From contig JAJPHG010000013.1 of the NCBI GenBank assembly GCA_021325375.1, positions 62,001 through 126,000 of the forward strand: a stretch of 64,000 nucleotides of DNA, given 5' to 3'. The DNA is from Alphaproteobacteria bacterium (GTDB lineage: Bacteria; Pseudomonadota; Alphaproteobacteria; Micropepsales; Micropepsaceae). Of the stretch, positions 18,211-26,549 are shown one piece after another (position 1 is the stretch's first letter; every line of letters starts with the position of its first letter). The notes under the pieces were generated by a model. That model was not told the DNA's origin. It searched no databases and saw nothing but the letters and a program-made list of their open reading frames with translations. The position numbers were made by a program, and so were the translations under genes.

Positions 18211-19333
18211 AAGGTCCGTGCTCGGCGAGCTCTTCGATATGCGCCGCGACGGCCTCGCGTTCGCGGTCGAGGTAGTCGTCGACGGCACGCCTGAGCCCCG
18301 GATGGGCAATGTAGTGGGCGCTGTAGGTCGGCACCGGAAGATAGCCGCGCAGCAGCTTATGCGCGCCCTGAGCGCCGGCTTCGACCTTGGCGAGACCGCG
18401 CGCAATCGCGAACTCTATGGCCTGGTAGTAGCAGGTCTCGAAATGCAGGAACGGCACGAACTCGACGCAGCCCCAGTTGCGGCCGAAGATCGTGCCGCCG
18501 CCGAAGAAGTTGAGCGCGCCCGCGATGTATCGACTGCTGCGCCGCGCCATCACGAGCAGGATCTGATCGCCCATGCTGCTGCCCACGCGGCTGAAGAAGT
18601 CGCGGGTGAGATAGGGATGGCCCCATTTGCGCCCGCCCGTGTCCATGTAGAACTCGAAGAACGTATCCCAATGCGCCTCGGTGATGTCGCGGCCGGTGAG
18701 CCAGTCGAATTCGACGCCCGCCGCGCGCACCGCCTCGCGCTCCTTGCGCAGGTTCTTGCGTTTCGACGACGAAAGCTCGGCGAGGAACTGGTCGAAGCTC
18801 GAATAGCCGCGGTTCTGCCAATGGAATTGCTGGTCGGTGCGCAGCAGGTAGCCCGCGTCGCCTGCGGCGCGCCATTCCTCCTGGGTGAGGAAGGTCACGT
18901 GCAGCGACGAGGCCTTCAGCTCCTTCACCGCCGTCCGGCCCGCCGCGAGCAGGGCCGTGCGTGCGTCATCGCTCTTCGTCAGGAACCGCCGCCCGGTCGC
19001 AGGCGTGAACGGCACGCTCGCCTGGATCTTGGGATAGTAATCTCCACCCGCCCGCTCCAGCGCGTCGGCCCAGGCATGGTCGAAGACGTATTCGCCCTGG
19101 CTGTGGTTCTTCAGATAGAGCGGCAGGATGCCTTCCACGGAACGGTCGCGCTCGACGACGAGATGCAGCGGCCGCCAGCCGGTGCGCGCGGTCGCCGAGC
19201 CCGATGCCTCGACCGCGTCGAAGAATTCGTAGCGCGTGAAGGGATGCTCGGTCCCGGCGCAGGCGTTCCATGCCGCGCGTCCGATGTCGAACGCCCGGCC
19301 CGCAAGACGCGCGGTGAAGTCCGGTGAGGTCAC
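18197..19333 (-). CDS. GNAT/FemAB-like acyltransferase (DUF482 type)
   Basis: A 378-residue cytosolic protein of the peptidogalycan-biosynthesis/FemAB-like N-acetyltransferase family (DUF482). The family markers include LYLKNHSQGEYVFD, SVPFTPATGRRF, the SSSKRKNLRKERE segment and GAQGAHKLLRGY near the end. The substrate is unknown. The GTG at 19333 overlaps the ridA stop as GTGA and gives the right N-terminus. The apparently longer upstream frame runs antisense through ridA's own frame and is rejected. Confidence 0.85.
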   Translation of the reverse strand: MTSPDFTARLAGRAFDIGRAAWNACAGTEHPFTRYEFFDAVEASGSATARTGWRPLHLVVERDRSVEGILPLYLKNHSQGEYVFDHAWADALERAGGDYYPKIQASVPFTPATGRRFLTKSDDARTALLAAGRTAVKELKASSLHVTFLTQEEWRAAGDAGYLLRTDQQFHWQNRGYSSFDQFLAELSSSKRKNLRKEREAVRAAGVEFDWLTGRDITEAHWDTFFEFYMDTGGRKWGHPYLTRDFFSRVGSSMGDQILLVMARRSSRYIAGALNFFGGGTIFGRNWGCVEFVPFLHFETCYYQAIEFAIARGLAKVEAGAQGAHKLLRGYLPVPTYSAHYIAHPGLRRAVDDYLDREREAVAAHIEELAEHGPFKKA

Positions 19334-19797
19334 GCGATCTCGAACACCGCTTCCACTTCGCAGGCGACGCCGCGCGGCAGCGAGCCCGCGCCGACGGCCG
19401 CGCGCGCATGCTTGCCCGCGTCGCCGAACACCGCCACGAACAGGTCCGACGCGCCGTTGGCGACCTCGGGATGCTGGGTGTAGTCGGCGACCGCGTTCAC
19501 GAACACGCCCACCTTCACGCAGCGCCGCACGCGGTCGAGATCGCCGCCGCACGCGGCCTTGACCTGGGCGATGACGTTGATGGCGCAGAGCCGTGCCGCC
19601 GCCTTGGCGTCGTCGAGCGACACGTCGGCGCCCACCTTGCCGACATATTCCAGGCCCTTCGGCCCCATCGTCACCTGGCCGGAGATATAGGCCAGGTTGC
19701 CGCTCACCACATAGGGAACGTAACTTGCCACCGGAGCGGGCGGCGTGGGCAGCTCGATCCCCAATTCCTTCAGGCGCGCGTCGATCTTTCCGGCCAT
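19330..19797 (-). CDS. RidA family protein (YjgF/L-PSP)
   Basis: A 155-residue RidA-family protein of the longer subgroup. These proteins hydrolyse reactive enamine/imine intermediates released by PLP enzymes. Typical segments are visible: YVVSGNLAYISGQV, a DAKAAARLCAINV helix and the C-terminal GVACEVEAVFEIA, where archetypal RidA has an arginine-containing strand. It is translationally coupled to the downstream acyltransferase by a GTGA overlap. A role in nitrogen metabolism alongside the nearby agmatine genes is only a neighbourhood inference. Confidence 0.9.
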   Translation of the reverse strand: MAGKIDARLKELGIELPTPPAPVASYVPYVVSGNLAYISGQVTMGPKGLEYVGKVGADVSLDDAKAAARLCAINVIAQVKAACGGDLDRVRRCVKVGVFVNAVADYTQHPEVANGASDLFVAVFGDAGKHARAAVGAGSLPRGVACEVEAVFEIA

Positions 19798-19865
19798 GCG
19801 TGATCCCTTTTTTTTGCGGATGCGTGAACCTACCGCGCCGCGATCCGGCAGGCTATAGAGACGCG

Positions 19866-20918
19866 ATGAAAGAGCGTCTCGACGCCGACGATCCCTGTCC
19901 CGTGCGCGACGGCTTTTCCTGGCCCGCGGAATGGGCGCCGCACGCCCGCACCTGGATGTGCTGGCCGTGCCGCGTCGAGGCGTGGGGCGGGCCGGACCCG
20001 CTGCTGCGCGCCAAGCAGGCCTATGCCCGCGTCGCGCGCGCGATCTCGACCTTCGAGCCGGTGACGATGGCGGTGCGCCCGCACGACGCCGCCGAGGCCA
20101 AGCTCGCCTGCGCCGGCAAGGTCGACCTTTTCGAGGTGCCGCTCGACGATTCCTGGGCGCGCGACATGGGCCCGACCTTCCTGCGCGGACCGGCAGGCAG
20201 CCGCGCCGCGGTGCAGTGGCGCTTCAACGCCTGGGGCAACAAATATCATCCCTATGCGCAGGACGCGCAACTCGCCACGCGCATCGGCCGGGCCTCGGAC
20301 GCACGGGTCTATGACGCGCCGCTGTTCTGCGAGGGCGGCGCGATCCACACCGACGGCGAAGGCACGCTCATCACGACCGAGCAATGCCTGCTCAACGTCA
20401 ACCGCAATCCGGACCTGACGCAGCAGGACGTCGAGGAACGGCTGGCGCTGTTCACCGGTGCGCGGCGCGTGCTGTGGCTGGGCGAGGGCTTCTCGGACGA
20501 CGAGACCGACGGCCATGTCGACAACATCGCCTGCTTCGCCGGCCCTGGACGCGTGATCGTGGGACGGCCGTCGTCGAGGTCTCATCCCGATTTCGAGCCG
20601 GTGAACGAAGCCGTGCGCCGCCTCAGCGCCGCGCATGACGCGCAGGGCCGCGCCATCGAGGTCGTCGACCTTCCCCAACCGCGCAACATGCGCACCGATG
20701 CGCGTGGGCGGCTGTTGCAGGCGAGCTATGTGAACTTCTACCTGCCGACCGAGGGCATCGTGATGCCTGCCTTCGACGACCCCAATGACGAGCAGGCGCG
20801 CGAGATCCTGGCGAGTTGCTTCCCCGGCCGCGATATCCTGCAGATCGATGCTCTCGACATCGTCGAAGGCGGCGGCGGCATCCACTGCATCACCCAACAG
20901 GAGCCCGCGGCGCCATGA
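19866..20918 (+). CDS. aguA: Agmatine deiminase
   Basis: Hydrolyses agmatine to N-carbamoylputrescine and ammonia. The 350 residues match the family. Visible guanidino-group-modifying motifs are DSWARDMGPTF, CEGGAIHTDG, ETDGHVDNIACF (Asp/His pair) and the C-terminal GGGGIHC with the catalytic cysteine at 341. The ATG at 19866 was chosen because the family N-terminus begins there; upstream codons are antisense to ridA. It is followed after 94 bp by aguB, so agmatine can be converted to putrescine. That gap contains an inverted array of GCGAATAG units. Confidence 0.95.
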   Translation: MKERLDADDPCPVRDGFSWPAEWAPHARTWMCWPCRVEAWGGPDPLLRAKQAYARVARAISTFEPVTMAVRPHDAAEAKLACAGKVDLFEVPLDDSWARDMGPTFLRGPAGSRAAVQWRFNAWGNKYHPYAQDAQLATRIGRASDARVYDAPLFCEGGAIHTDGEGTLITTEQCLLNVNRNPDLTQQDVEERLALFTGARRVLWLGEGFSDDETDGHVDNIACFAGPGRVIVGRPSSRSHPDFEPVNEAVRRLSAAHDAQGRAIEVVDLPQPRNMRTDARGRLLQASYVNFYLPTEGIVMPAFDDPNDEQAREILASCFPGRDILQIDALDIVEGGGGIHCITQQEPAAP

Positions 20919-20920
20919 CA

Positions 20921-20992
20921 GCGAATGGCGAGTGGCGAATAGCGAATAGGGATTGGCGTTTCCATTCGCTATTCGCTATTCGCTATTCGCCC
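20921..20992. repeat. Inverted array of GCGAATAG octamers between aguA and aguB
   Basis: The left arm carries degenerate then exact GCGAATAG units and the right arm carries three CTATTCGC units, separated by a short GATTGGCGTTTCC loop. The result is a long hairpin built from octamer repeats. This repeat type is scattered in many proteobacterial genomes. Here it lies inside a likely operon. Confidence 0.85.
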
Positions 20993-21012
20993 GCAACGCG
21001 GAACGAAGCCCC

Positions 21013-21882
21013 ATGCGCAAGATAACCCTCGCAGCCACGCAGTTCGCCTGCTCGTGGGACACGCGCGCCAATGTCGGGAAGGCGAAGGCGCTGGTGCGTG
21101 AGGCGGCGGGCAGGGGCGCCAATGCCGTGCTTATCCAGGAGCTGTTCGAGACGCCTTACTTCTGCCAGGACCAGATCGTCGATCATTTCAAGCTCGCGGC
21201 GCCCGCGGAGGGCAATCCGCTGCTCGCCGAGATGTCGGAGCTGGCGAAAGAGCTCGGCGTCGTGCTGCCCGTCAGCTTCTTCGAGCGCGCGGGGCGGGCG
21301 CATTTCAATTCGCTGGCGATGATCGACGCGGACGGGCGTGTGCTCGGCGTCTATCGCAAGTCGCACATCCCCGACGGGCCGGGCTATCAGGAGAAGTACT
21401 ACTTCACGCCCGGCGATACCGGCTTCAAGGTCTGGCACACCAGGTTCGGCGCAATGGGCGCGGGCATCTGCTGGGACCAATGGTTCCCCGAAGGCGCGCG
21501 CGCGATGGCGCTGATGGGCGCGGAAGTCTTGTTCTATCCCACGGCGATCGGCAGCGAGCCGCCGCCCGCGCCACCCGTCGACAGCCGCGACCACTGGCGC
21601 CGCACCATGCAGGGCCACGCCGCCGCCAACATGGTGCCGCTGGTCGCGAGCAACCGCATCGGCGTCGAGAAGGGACAGGCCGGCGAGATGACGTTCTACG
21701 GCTCGTCCTTCATCGCAGATCCCACGGGCGGTATCGTCGCGGAGCTCGGCCGTGCGGACGAGGGCGTTGCGGTCGCGACCTTCGATCTCGACGAGATCGC
21801 GCAGGCGCGCATCTCCTGGGGCCTCTTCCGCGACCGCAGGCCGGAGCTCTACCGCGCGATCGGAAGCCACGATGGCGGCTAA
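21013..21882 (+). CDS. aguB: N-carbamoylputrescine amidase
   Basis: A 289-residue nitrilase-superfamily amidase that converts N-carbamoylputrescine to putrescine, CO2 and ammonia. The catalytic triad is visible: Glu in LIQELFETPYF, Lys in YRKSHIPDGPGYQEKYYF and Cys in GAGICWDQWFPE. The ATG at 21013 gives the standard N-terminus (MRKITLAATQFACSWD); a longer frame would read through the octamer repeat. Adjacent aguA supports the substrate assignment. The 3' end overlaps the next gene by 11 bp. Confidence 0.95.
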   Translation: MRKITLAATQFACSWDTRANVGKAKALVREAAGRGANAVLIQELFETPYFCQDQIVDHFKLAAPAEGNPLLAEMSELAKELGVVLPVSFFERAGRAHFNSLAMIDADGRVLGVYRKSHIPDGPGYQEKYYFTPGDTGFKVWHTRFGAMGAGICWDQWFPEGARAMALMGAEVLFYPTAIGSEPPPAPPVDSRDHWRRTMQGHAAANMVPLVASNRIGVEKGQAGEMTFYGSSFIADPTGGIVAELGRADEGVAVATFDLDEIAQARISWGLFRDRRPELYRAIGSHDGG

Positions 21883-22243
21883 GGCCAAGCCGCACGCGCC
21901 GGCCGACAAGCTCGCGTTCTATGAAAAGCTCGTCGCGACCAATTCCAAGGTCGAGCGCAAGGGCGCGGCCAATCCCTACACCTCGCACAAAGGCCGTATG
22001 TTCTCGATGCTGGGCAAGAGCGGAACGATGATCCTGCGCCTGCCGGACGGCGAGCGCGAGACGTTCATCAAGAAGTATAAGACGCGGCTCGCGGTCCAGT
22101 ACGGAACGACGATGCCCGAATTCGTCGATGTCCCCGACGAGCTGCTGAAGAAGACCGCGGAGCTGAAGAAGTATTTCGATCTGAGCTTCGCGTGGTTGGA
22201 TTCGCTCAAAGCGAAGCCGACGACGAAGCCGAAAAAGAAATAG
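21872..22243 (+). CDS. Small basic protein, TfoX-N-like
   Basis: A 123-residue lysine-rich protein that overlaps aguB by 11 bp and is presumably co-transcribed. The core (YEKLVATNSKVERKG...MFSMLGKSG, LRLPDGERETFIKKY) resembles small proteins annotated as TfoX/Sxy N-terminal-like or DUF1801-like. I cannot assign a function. The C-terminal tail is almost only Lys, Thr and Pro. Confidence 0.65.
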   Translation: MAAKAKPHAPADKLAFYEKLVATNSKVERKGAANPYTSHKGRMFSMLGKSGTMILRLPDGERETFIKKYKTRLAVQYGTTMPEFVDVPDELLKKTAELKKYFDLSFAWLDSLKAKPTTKPKKK

Positions 22244-22246
22244 GCT

Positions 22247-22450
22247 CTACGCCTTCTTCCCGATCAACCCGAAGATCATCATCACCACCGCGATGCCGCC
22301 GACGCCGCCGGAGACCATGCCGACGGTCTGCATCAGGCTTTGCGGATCGTTGGATTTGGGTGCCATGCCCATCATGTAAAGAAAGAACCCCGCGGCGAGC
22401 GCGATCAGTACGCCGCCCACGATCACCAGACGCCAGTTTTTCTGCCGCAT
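22247..22450 (-). CDS. Small two-helix membrane protein
   Basis: A 67-residue protein with two hydrophobic helices (VIVGGVLIALAAGFFLYMMG and GGVGGIAVVMMIFGLIG) joined by a polar turn, with a basic start and end. No family is recognised. The ATG at 22450 is the only good start. It converges with the TfoX-like gene. Confidence 0.55.
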   Translation of the reverse strand: MRQKNWRLVIVGGVLIALAAGFFLYMMGMAPKSNDPQSLMQTVGMVSGGVGGIAVVMMIFGLIGKKA

Positions 22451-22492
22451 AGCCCCACCTGCGATTCAGCCCGAAGCGAGGCTAGCAAATCC

Positions 22493-23800
22493 TCAAAACG
22501 CGGTCACGGGTGCGTCGATCTCCACGGTCTGCCCTTTGCGCTTCAGCGTCAGATGCCTGTGCTCGCCGGGCGTGCCGTGCAGGGCGTCCAGCACCTCGCC
22601 GCGCGTCATCGCGGCTGTGGGGCGGCCGTCGATGGCGAGGACCTCGTCGCCCGGCTGGGCGCCCGACACCGTCTCGACGCCGTTCTTCTTGGCGATGCCG
22701 GCGATGCCGGTATGCCCGCCCAGATGCACCAGGGTGAGGCCGACCTGGTCGAGGTCGTGCGTATCGAGCGGTGCCTCCTGCAGCCAGTAGCTCATGCCGT
22801 TCGCGTAGTCGAACGTGACGCGGAAGCTCTTCATCGTATTGCCCGCAATCGCGCCGGCGACTTTTTCACCGGCCTTGGCGGAGTACCAGTCCCAGAATTT
22901 GTCCTCGACCATGCCGCCCAGAAGTCCCTCCGGCGTGGGCCCTATCACGCCCAATTCGTTCAGGTGCAGCGCGCCGAGCGCGGCATCCGGCACCTTCATG
23001 ACGGGCGCGCTGGTCTCGAAATTTCCGGACATGGTGAGATTGCTCTCGCCGACGCCGCCTTCCGCGCGCAGCCACCCCGGATGGACCTCGGCCCATCCCG
23101 CCACGACGGACGCGCGGAACAGGCCGTAGCTGCCGCCGTCGTCGATCACGGCGGGATAGGTCTTGCCTGCGACGCTCACATCCAGCGTCGCGAAACCGGT
23201 CACCGGATTGACGCGGATCGGCACCGCGACGCCTTCGGGCTTCAAGGTGCCGGGGGCTGCGAGCGTGAGCGTCCTCGCGCCGTAGTCGAACACGGTCTCG
23301 AAGCTCGCGAGCAGGCCGGGCGGCAGGACGGCTTCGACGTTCATCGGCGCCGCCATCAGCGCCGAGCTGCCCCCGGGCCCCTTCGCGGCCTCTGCCGCCG
23401 TCTGGCCCTTGCCGAACGGGTTGAGCCGGATCGTGAAGGCGTTCGCCATGTCCTCGGGCTGGACCACGCGGGGGTCGGCTGCGATCTCCATCGTCCCGAT
23501 CCGCACGCGCAGCGGCTGGCCGTCGCCGATGCCGAGTTCGCGATAAAGTTTGTTGGTGAGGACGAAGGAGCCGCTGCCCTGGTTCACGAAGGCGCGTGCC
23601 TTGCGCAGACTCCCATCGGGCGCGACGAACGCCAGATCGACGAACATGCGGTTGTTGTCGAAGACGAACGGTACGGTCGCGGACGCGTCGCCGCTCGCGG
23701 TGTAGGCGCCGCGCGCGTCGGGGATCGGCGGCGCCTCGATGCAGCCCGCGAGCATCAGGCAAAGCAGTAGCGTCCGCGCGAACGCGCTTTTCAGGTCCAT
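22493..23800 (-). CDS. Lipoprotein with aspartic-protease-like and C-terminal PDZ domains
   Basis: A 435-residue protein with a lipoprotein signal (LLLCLMLAGC, lipidated Cys near 20). Two pepsin/retropepsin-like beta repeats span about residues 40-330, and a C-terminal PDZ domain follows (about 345-425; GVETVSGAQPGDEVLAIDGRPT). In the first repeat the active-site DTG is not seen (AFVNQGSGSF). The second has AVIDDGGSYG, so classical protease activity is doubtful. It is likely attached to the inner leaflet of the outer membrane or the periplasmic face of the inner membrane. Confidence 0.7.
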   Translation of the reverse strand: MDLKSAFARTLLLCLMLAGCIEAPPIPDARGAYTASGDASATVPFVFDNNRMFVDLAFVAPDGSLRKARAFVNQGSGSFVLTNKLYRELGIGDGQPLRVRIGTMEIAADPRVVQPEDMANAFTIRLNPFGKGQTAAEAAKGPGGSSALMAAPMNVEAVLPPGLLASFETVFDYGARTLTLAAPGTLKPEGVAVPIRVNPVTGFATLDVSVAGKTYPAVIDDGGSYGLFRASVVAGWAEVHPGWLRAEGGVGESNLTMSGNFETSAPVMKVPDAALGALHLNELGVIGPTPEGLLGGMVEDKFWDWYSAKAGEKVAGAIAGNTMKSFRVTFDYANGMSYWLQEAPLDTHDLDQVGLTLVHLGGHTGIAGIAKKNGVETVSGAQPGDEVLAIDGRPTAAMTRGEVLDALHGTPGEHRHLTLKRKGQTVEIDAPVTAF

Positions 23801-23814
23801 CGTCGTCTCCTAAT

Positions 23815-24051
23815 TCAGCTGGCCTTGCGCAGGCCGTCGTCGCGGTTTTCCGGCTGGTATTCGATGATGTCTCCGGGCTGGCAATCCAGCGCCCGGCAGA
23901 TCGCTTCCAGGGTCGAGAAGCGGATGCCGCGGACCTTGCCGGATTTCAGCAGGGAGAGATTGGATTCGGTGATGCCGATGGCGCGCGCCAGCACGTTGGA
24001 GCGCATGCGGCGCCGGGCCATCATCACGTCGAGGGTGAGAACGATCGCCAT
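23815..24051 (-). CDS. Xre-family transcriptional regulator (YozG-like)
   Basis: A 78-residue helix-turn-helix protein whose HTH reads IGITESNLSLLKSGKVRGIRFSTLEAICRALDCQPGDIIEY, the compact Cro/C1 type found with DUF2975 membrane proteins. The start overlaps the stop of the DUF2975 gene as TGATG (24049-24053), so the two are coupled. Such pairs are probably self-regulating modules; the DNA target is unknown. Confidence 0.88.
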   Translation of the reverse strand: MAIVLTLDVMMARRRMRSNVLARAIGITESNLSLLKSGKVRGIRFSTLEAICRALDCQPGDIIEYQPENRDDGLRKAS

Positions 24052-24650
24052 CAGATGATCTCCGCGCTGTCCTGCTCGATCTCGCGGCCGAACTCCATCA
24101 CCTGCGCGATCGCGAACACGATGACGCCCAGGATGAGCGCGTCGACGAGCTCGCCGCGGAACCAGGCCTTGTCGGTGCCGCCCGCGAGCCGGAAGATCAT
24201 GTTCGCGGCGAACTTCGCGAAGGGATAGACGACGAGCCACACGCCGATGCGCTTGAGATGCGCCGCATTCTCGCGCGCGAACACGACGCCGCTCGCATAG
24301 AGCCCGAACAGGCCGCGCAGATGCCAGCAGATGAAGATGACCGGCGTCATCGCGATCACGACGTCCACGAAGCCCGCGAGATGGGTGGTGAAAGGCTGCG
24401 ACGAATACAGCACCGTGCCCGGAATGGGCCGCGGGACGCCGGGCACGGATATGAACGCACCCTCGGCACCCATGCGGATGTGGTTGCTGTAGATGAAACT
24501 GAAGACGAATGCGCCGATCAGCCACACGGCCGAGAGCGCCATCGCCAGGGTGAAGAGGATCGCAAGCCCTCGGCTCAGCCGCCGCAGCATGATCTGAGCG
24601 CGCGTCGGAAGCCGCGGCTCGACCTGGTCGAGCGCGATGACGTTGGACAT
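24051..24650 (-). CDS. DUF2975 domain membrane protein
   Basis: A 199-residue integral membrane protein with four hydrophobic segments and the DUF2975 layout (VWLIGAFVFSF; VDVVIAMTPVIFICWHLRGLFGLYASGVVFARENAAHLKRIG; final amphipathic helix). The ATG at 24650 is used because GGAAGGAG precedes it at the right spacing; an ATG 21 bp upstream lies before that ribosome site. It is coupled to the Xre gene downstream. Confidence 0.85.
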   Translation of the reverse strand: MSNVIALDQVEPRLPTRAQIMLRRLSRGLAILFTLAMALSAVWLIGAFVFSFIYSNHIRMGAEGAFISVPGVPRPIPGTVLYSSQPFTTHLAGFVDVVIAMTPVIFICWHLRGLFGLYASGVVFARENAAHLKRIGVWLVVYPFAKFAANMIFRLAGGTDKAWFRGELVDALILGVIVFAIAQVMEFGREIEQDSAEII

Positions 24651-24715
24651 CGGCGTCTCCTTCCTGGTCATTCTGTAATCCTAAAAATCTTTCTGTCAAA
24701 CAGAAATATTTCGAG

Positions 24716-26011
24716 TCAAACACCACGCCGGCCGGGCGATTGCTGGCTGTGGCGCTGCGCGCGCAGGCTGCGGCCCTTGCCGACGGCCTCGCCGCCGAAC
24801 TTGGCGCGCACCTTGTCCATCGCATGCTCGGCCTTGGCCTGCTTGGCGCGCGAGCGGTCGACGAGGTCGTCGGGATCGCACTCGCCCGCCGCGCAGATGT
24901 TGTGCAGGCCCGCGCCGAGCAGGCGGAACGCGGTGCCATCGGTCTCGCGCTTCAGCATCTCGCGCGCGATGCGGAAGACGCGATCGGCGAGTTGCGTCGG
25001 CGCATCGAGCGAAAGGCTGCGCGTGCGGATCTTGAAGTTCGCGGTCTTGAGCTTGAGCGTCACCGTGCGACCGCCGAGCTCCATCGCCTTGGCGCGCGCC
25101 GAGACGCGCTCGCATTGCCGCCACAGGATCGCCTCGAGCTCCTCGAAGCGTGCGATGTCGCCGTCGAAGGTCGTCTCCGACGAGATGCTCTTCATCTCGC
25201 CCGACGGGTCGACCGCGCGCGTGTCGTCGGCCATGGCGAGGCGATGCAGCCACAGCCCCGTGCTGCCGTAGCGCCGGGCCAGGTCGCGCGCGTCGGCGTC
25301 CTGGAGCTGGCCGATACGCATGATCCCGTCCTTGGCGAGGCGCGCCTGCAGCGCCGCGCCCGCGCCGCGGATCATGCCGACAGGCTTGTCGCGCAGGAAC
25401 GAGACCGCTTCGGCGCGGCCTATCACCGCGAAGCCGCGCGGCTTGTCGAGCTCGGAGGCGAGCTTGGCGAGGAACTTGTTGCAGGACAGTCCGATGGAGA
25501 CGGTGATGCCGATCTCGTTCTCGATCCGGTTCGCGAGTGCCGCCATCGTCTTGGCCGGGCTCATGCCGTGCAGGCGCTCGGTGCCGGAAAGGTCGAGATA
25601 AGCCTCGTCCAGCGACAGCGGTTCGACCAGCGGCGTCAGCTCGCGCATCAGCGCGCGCACGCGTTTCCCCTCGGTCGCGTATTTCGCCATATTGGGCTTT
25701 ATGATGACGGCGTGCGGGCAGAGCGTGCGCGCCTTGAACATCGGCATCGCCGAGCGCACGCCGTCGATGCGCGCGATGTAGCAGCAAGTCGACACCACGC
25801 CGCGCTTGCCGCCGCCCACGATCACCGCCTTGTCGGCGAGGCTCGGGTCGTCACGCTTCTCGATCGCCGCATAGAACGCGTCGCAATCCAGATGCGCGAT
25901 GGAAAGCTCATACAGCTCCGCATGCGCCAGGATGCGATGCCCGCGGCATTTCCGGCATTGCGCCGCGCCGGGCGAGATATCGCTCAAGCAATCGCGGCAG
26001 AAGGCGGTCAT
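24716..26011 (-). CDS. dinB: Y-family DNA polymerase IV with N-terminal zinc-ribbon segment
   Basis: An error-prone translesion polymerase of 431 residues. The N-terminal CRDCLSD...CRKCRGH pair of CxxC motifs is an added zinc-binding segment. The palm follows with AHLDCDAFYAAIEKRDDP and LSLDEAYLDLSG, carrying the metal-binding Asp/Glu, then finger and little-finger domains and a basic tail. The ATG at 26011 overlaps the upstream toxin stop as ATGA, so polymerase translation is coupled to the toxin gene. I see no alphaproteobacterial SOS box (GAAC-N7-GAAC) directly upstream of the operon segment. Confidence 0.93.
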   Translation of the reverse strand: MTAFCRDCLSDISPGAAQCRKCRGHRILAHAELYELSIAHLDCDAFYAAIEKRDDPSLADKAVIVGGGKRGVVSTCCYIARIDGVRSAMPMFKARTLCPHAVIIKPNMAKYATEGKRVRALMRELTPLVEPLSLDEAYLDLSGTERLHGMSPAKTMAALANRIENEIGITVSIGLSCNKFLAKLASELDKPRGFAVIGRAEAVSFLRDKPVGMIRGAGAALQARLAKDGIMRIGQLQDADARDLARRYGSTGLWLHRLAMADDTRAVDPSGEMKSISSETTFDGDIARFEELEAILWRQCERVSARAKAMELGGRTVTLKLKTANFKIRTRSLSLDAPTQLADRVFRIAREMLKRETDGTAFRLLGAGLHNICAAGECDPDDLVDRSRAKQAKAEHAMDKVRAKFGGEAVGKGRSLRAQRHSQQSPGRRGV

Positions 26012-26301
26012 AACCGCTTTTGCCAATGCGCAGGATCGCGATGGCTGTGGGAGATGGTGACTATATAGATCATGCCGTCCTGCGGCAGATATACGATGCT
26101 GTAGGGAAAACGTCTCACGACGAAGCGCCGAAAAAGGCCATGGATGCGCGGATAAGCGTACGGGGTTAAGCGGATTGAACTGAGGGCGGTATCAACTGCT
26201 TTGCGAAATTGCCGTCCTAGTCCTGGCTTTTGTGTTTCGTACCAAGTCGCGGCGCCGTCGAGATCTCGCTCCGCGTCCGGATGAAACGTAAAGCTACTCA
26301 T
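26008..26301 (-). CDS. RelE/ParE family toxin
   Basis: A 97-residue protein of the RelE/ParE toxin superfamily (FHPDAERDLDGAATWYETQKPGLGRQF; RRFPYSIVYLPQDGMIYIVTISHSHRDPAHW). The basic surface and the final HSHRDP segment are typical. The ParE-like form suggests gyrase poisoning, but a ribosome-dependent RNase role cannot be excluded. It overlaps the antitoxin gene upstream (ATGA) and the dinB gene downstream (ATGA), so it is the middle gene of a tightly coupled trio. Confidence 0.9.
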   Translation of the reverse strand: MSSFTFHPDAERDLDGAATWYETQKPGLGRQFRKAVDTALSSIRLTPYAYPRIHGLFRRFVVRRFPYSIVYLPQDGMIYIVTISHSHRDPAHWQKRL

Positions 26302-26528
26302 CCAAACTTATCGATCAAACGCGCCCGGACGACTTCCCAAGGAATGCCGATCGAAGGATCGCGCTCGAGTTCTGCCGCGCGGCGTTCGATTTCCGCTATC
26401 TGCTCATCGGAAAGCGCAAACGGATCGTCCGGGTCGTCGGCGACGCTTTGCAAAAGCTCTTCGGCAGCCTGAAGCCGTTCTTCGGCATCAAGCTTCAGGA
26501 GTTCCGCTACGAGTTCCTTACGCGTCAT
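26298..26528 (-). CDS. Addiction-module antitoxin (PF09720-type)
   Basis: A 76-residue acidic protein matching the short addiction-module antitoxin family. It shows MTRKELVAELLKLDAEERLQAAEELL followed by an Asp-rich linker and the EIERRAAELERDPSIGIPWEEV-like toxin-binding tail (here PWEVVRARL). The ATG at 26528 is preferred over a GTG three codons earlier. It lies 21 bp after the ROK kinase gene and overlaps the toxin gene by 4 bp. Confidence 0.9.
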   Translation of the reverse strand: MTRKELVAELLKLDAEERLQAAEELLQSVADDPDDPFALSDEQIAEIERRAAELERDPSIGIPWEVVRARLIDKFG

Positions 26529-26549
26529 GCTCACCACCCTAGCACAAAT

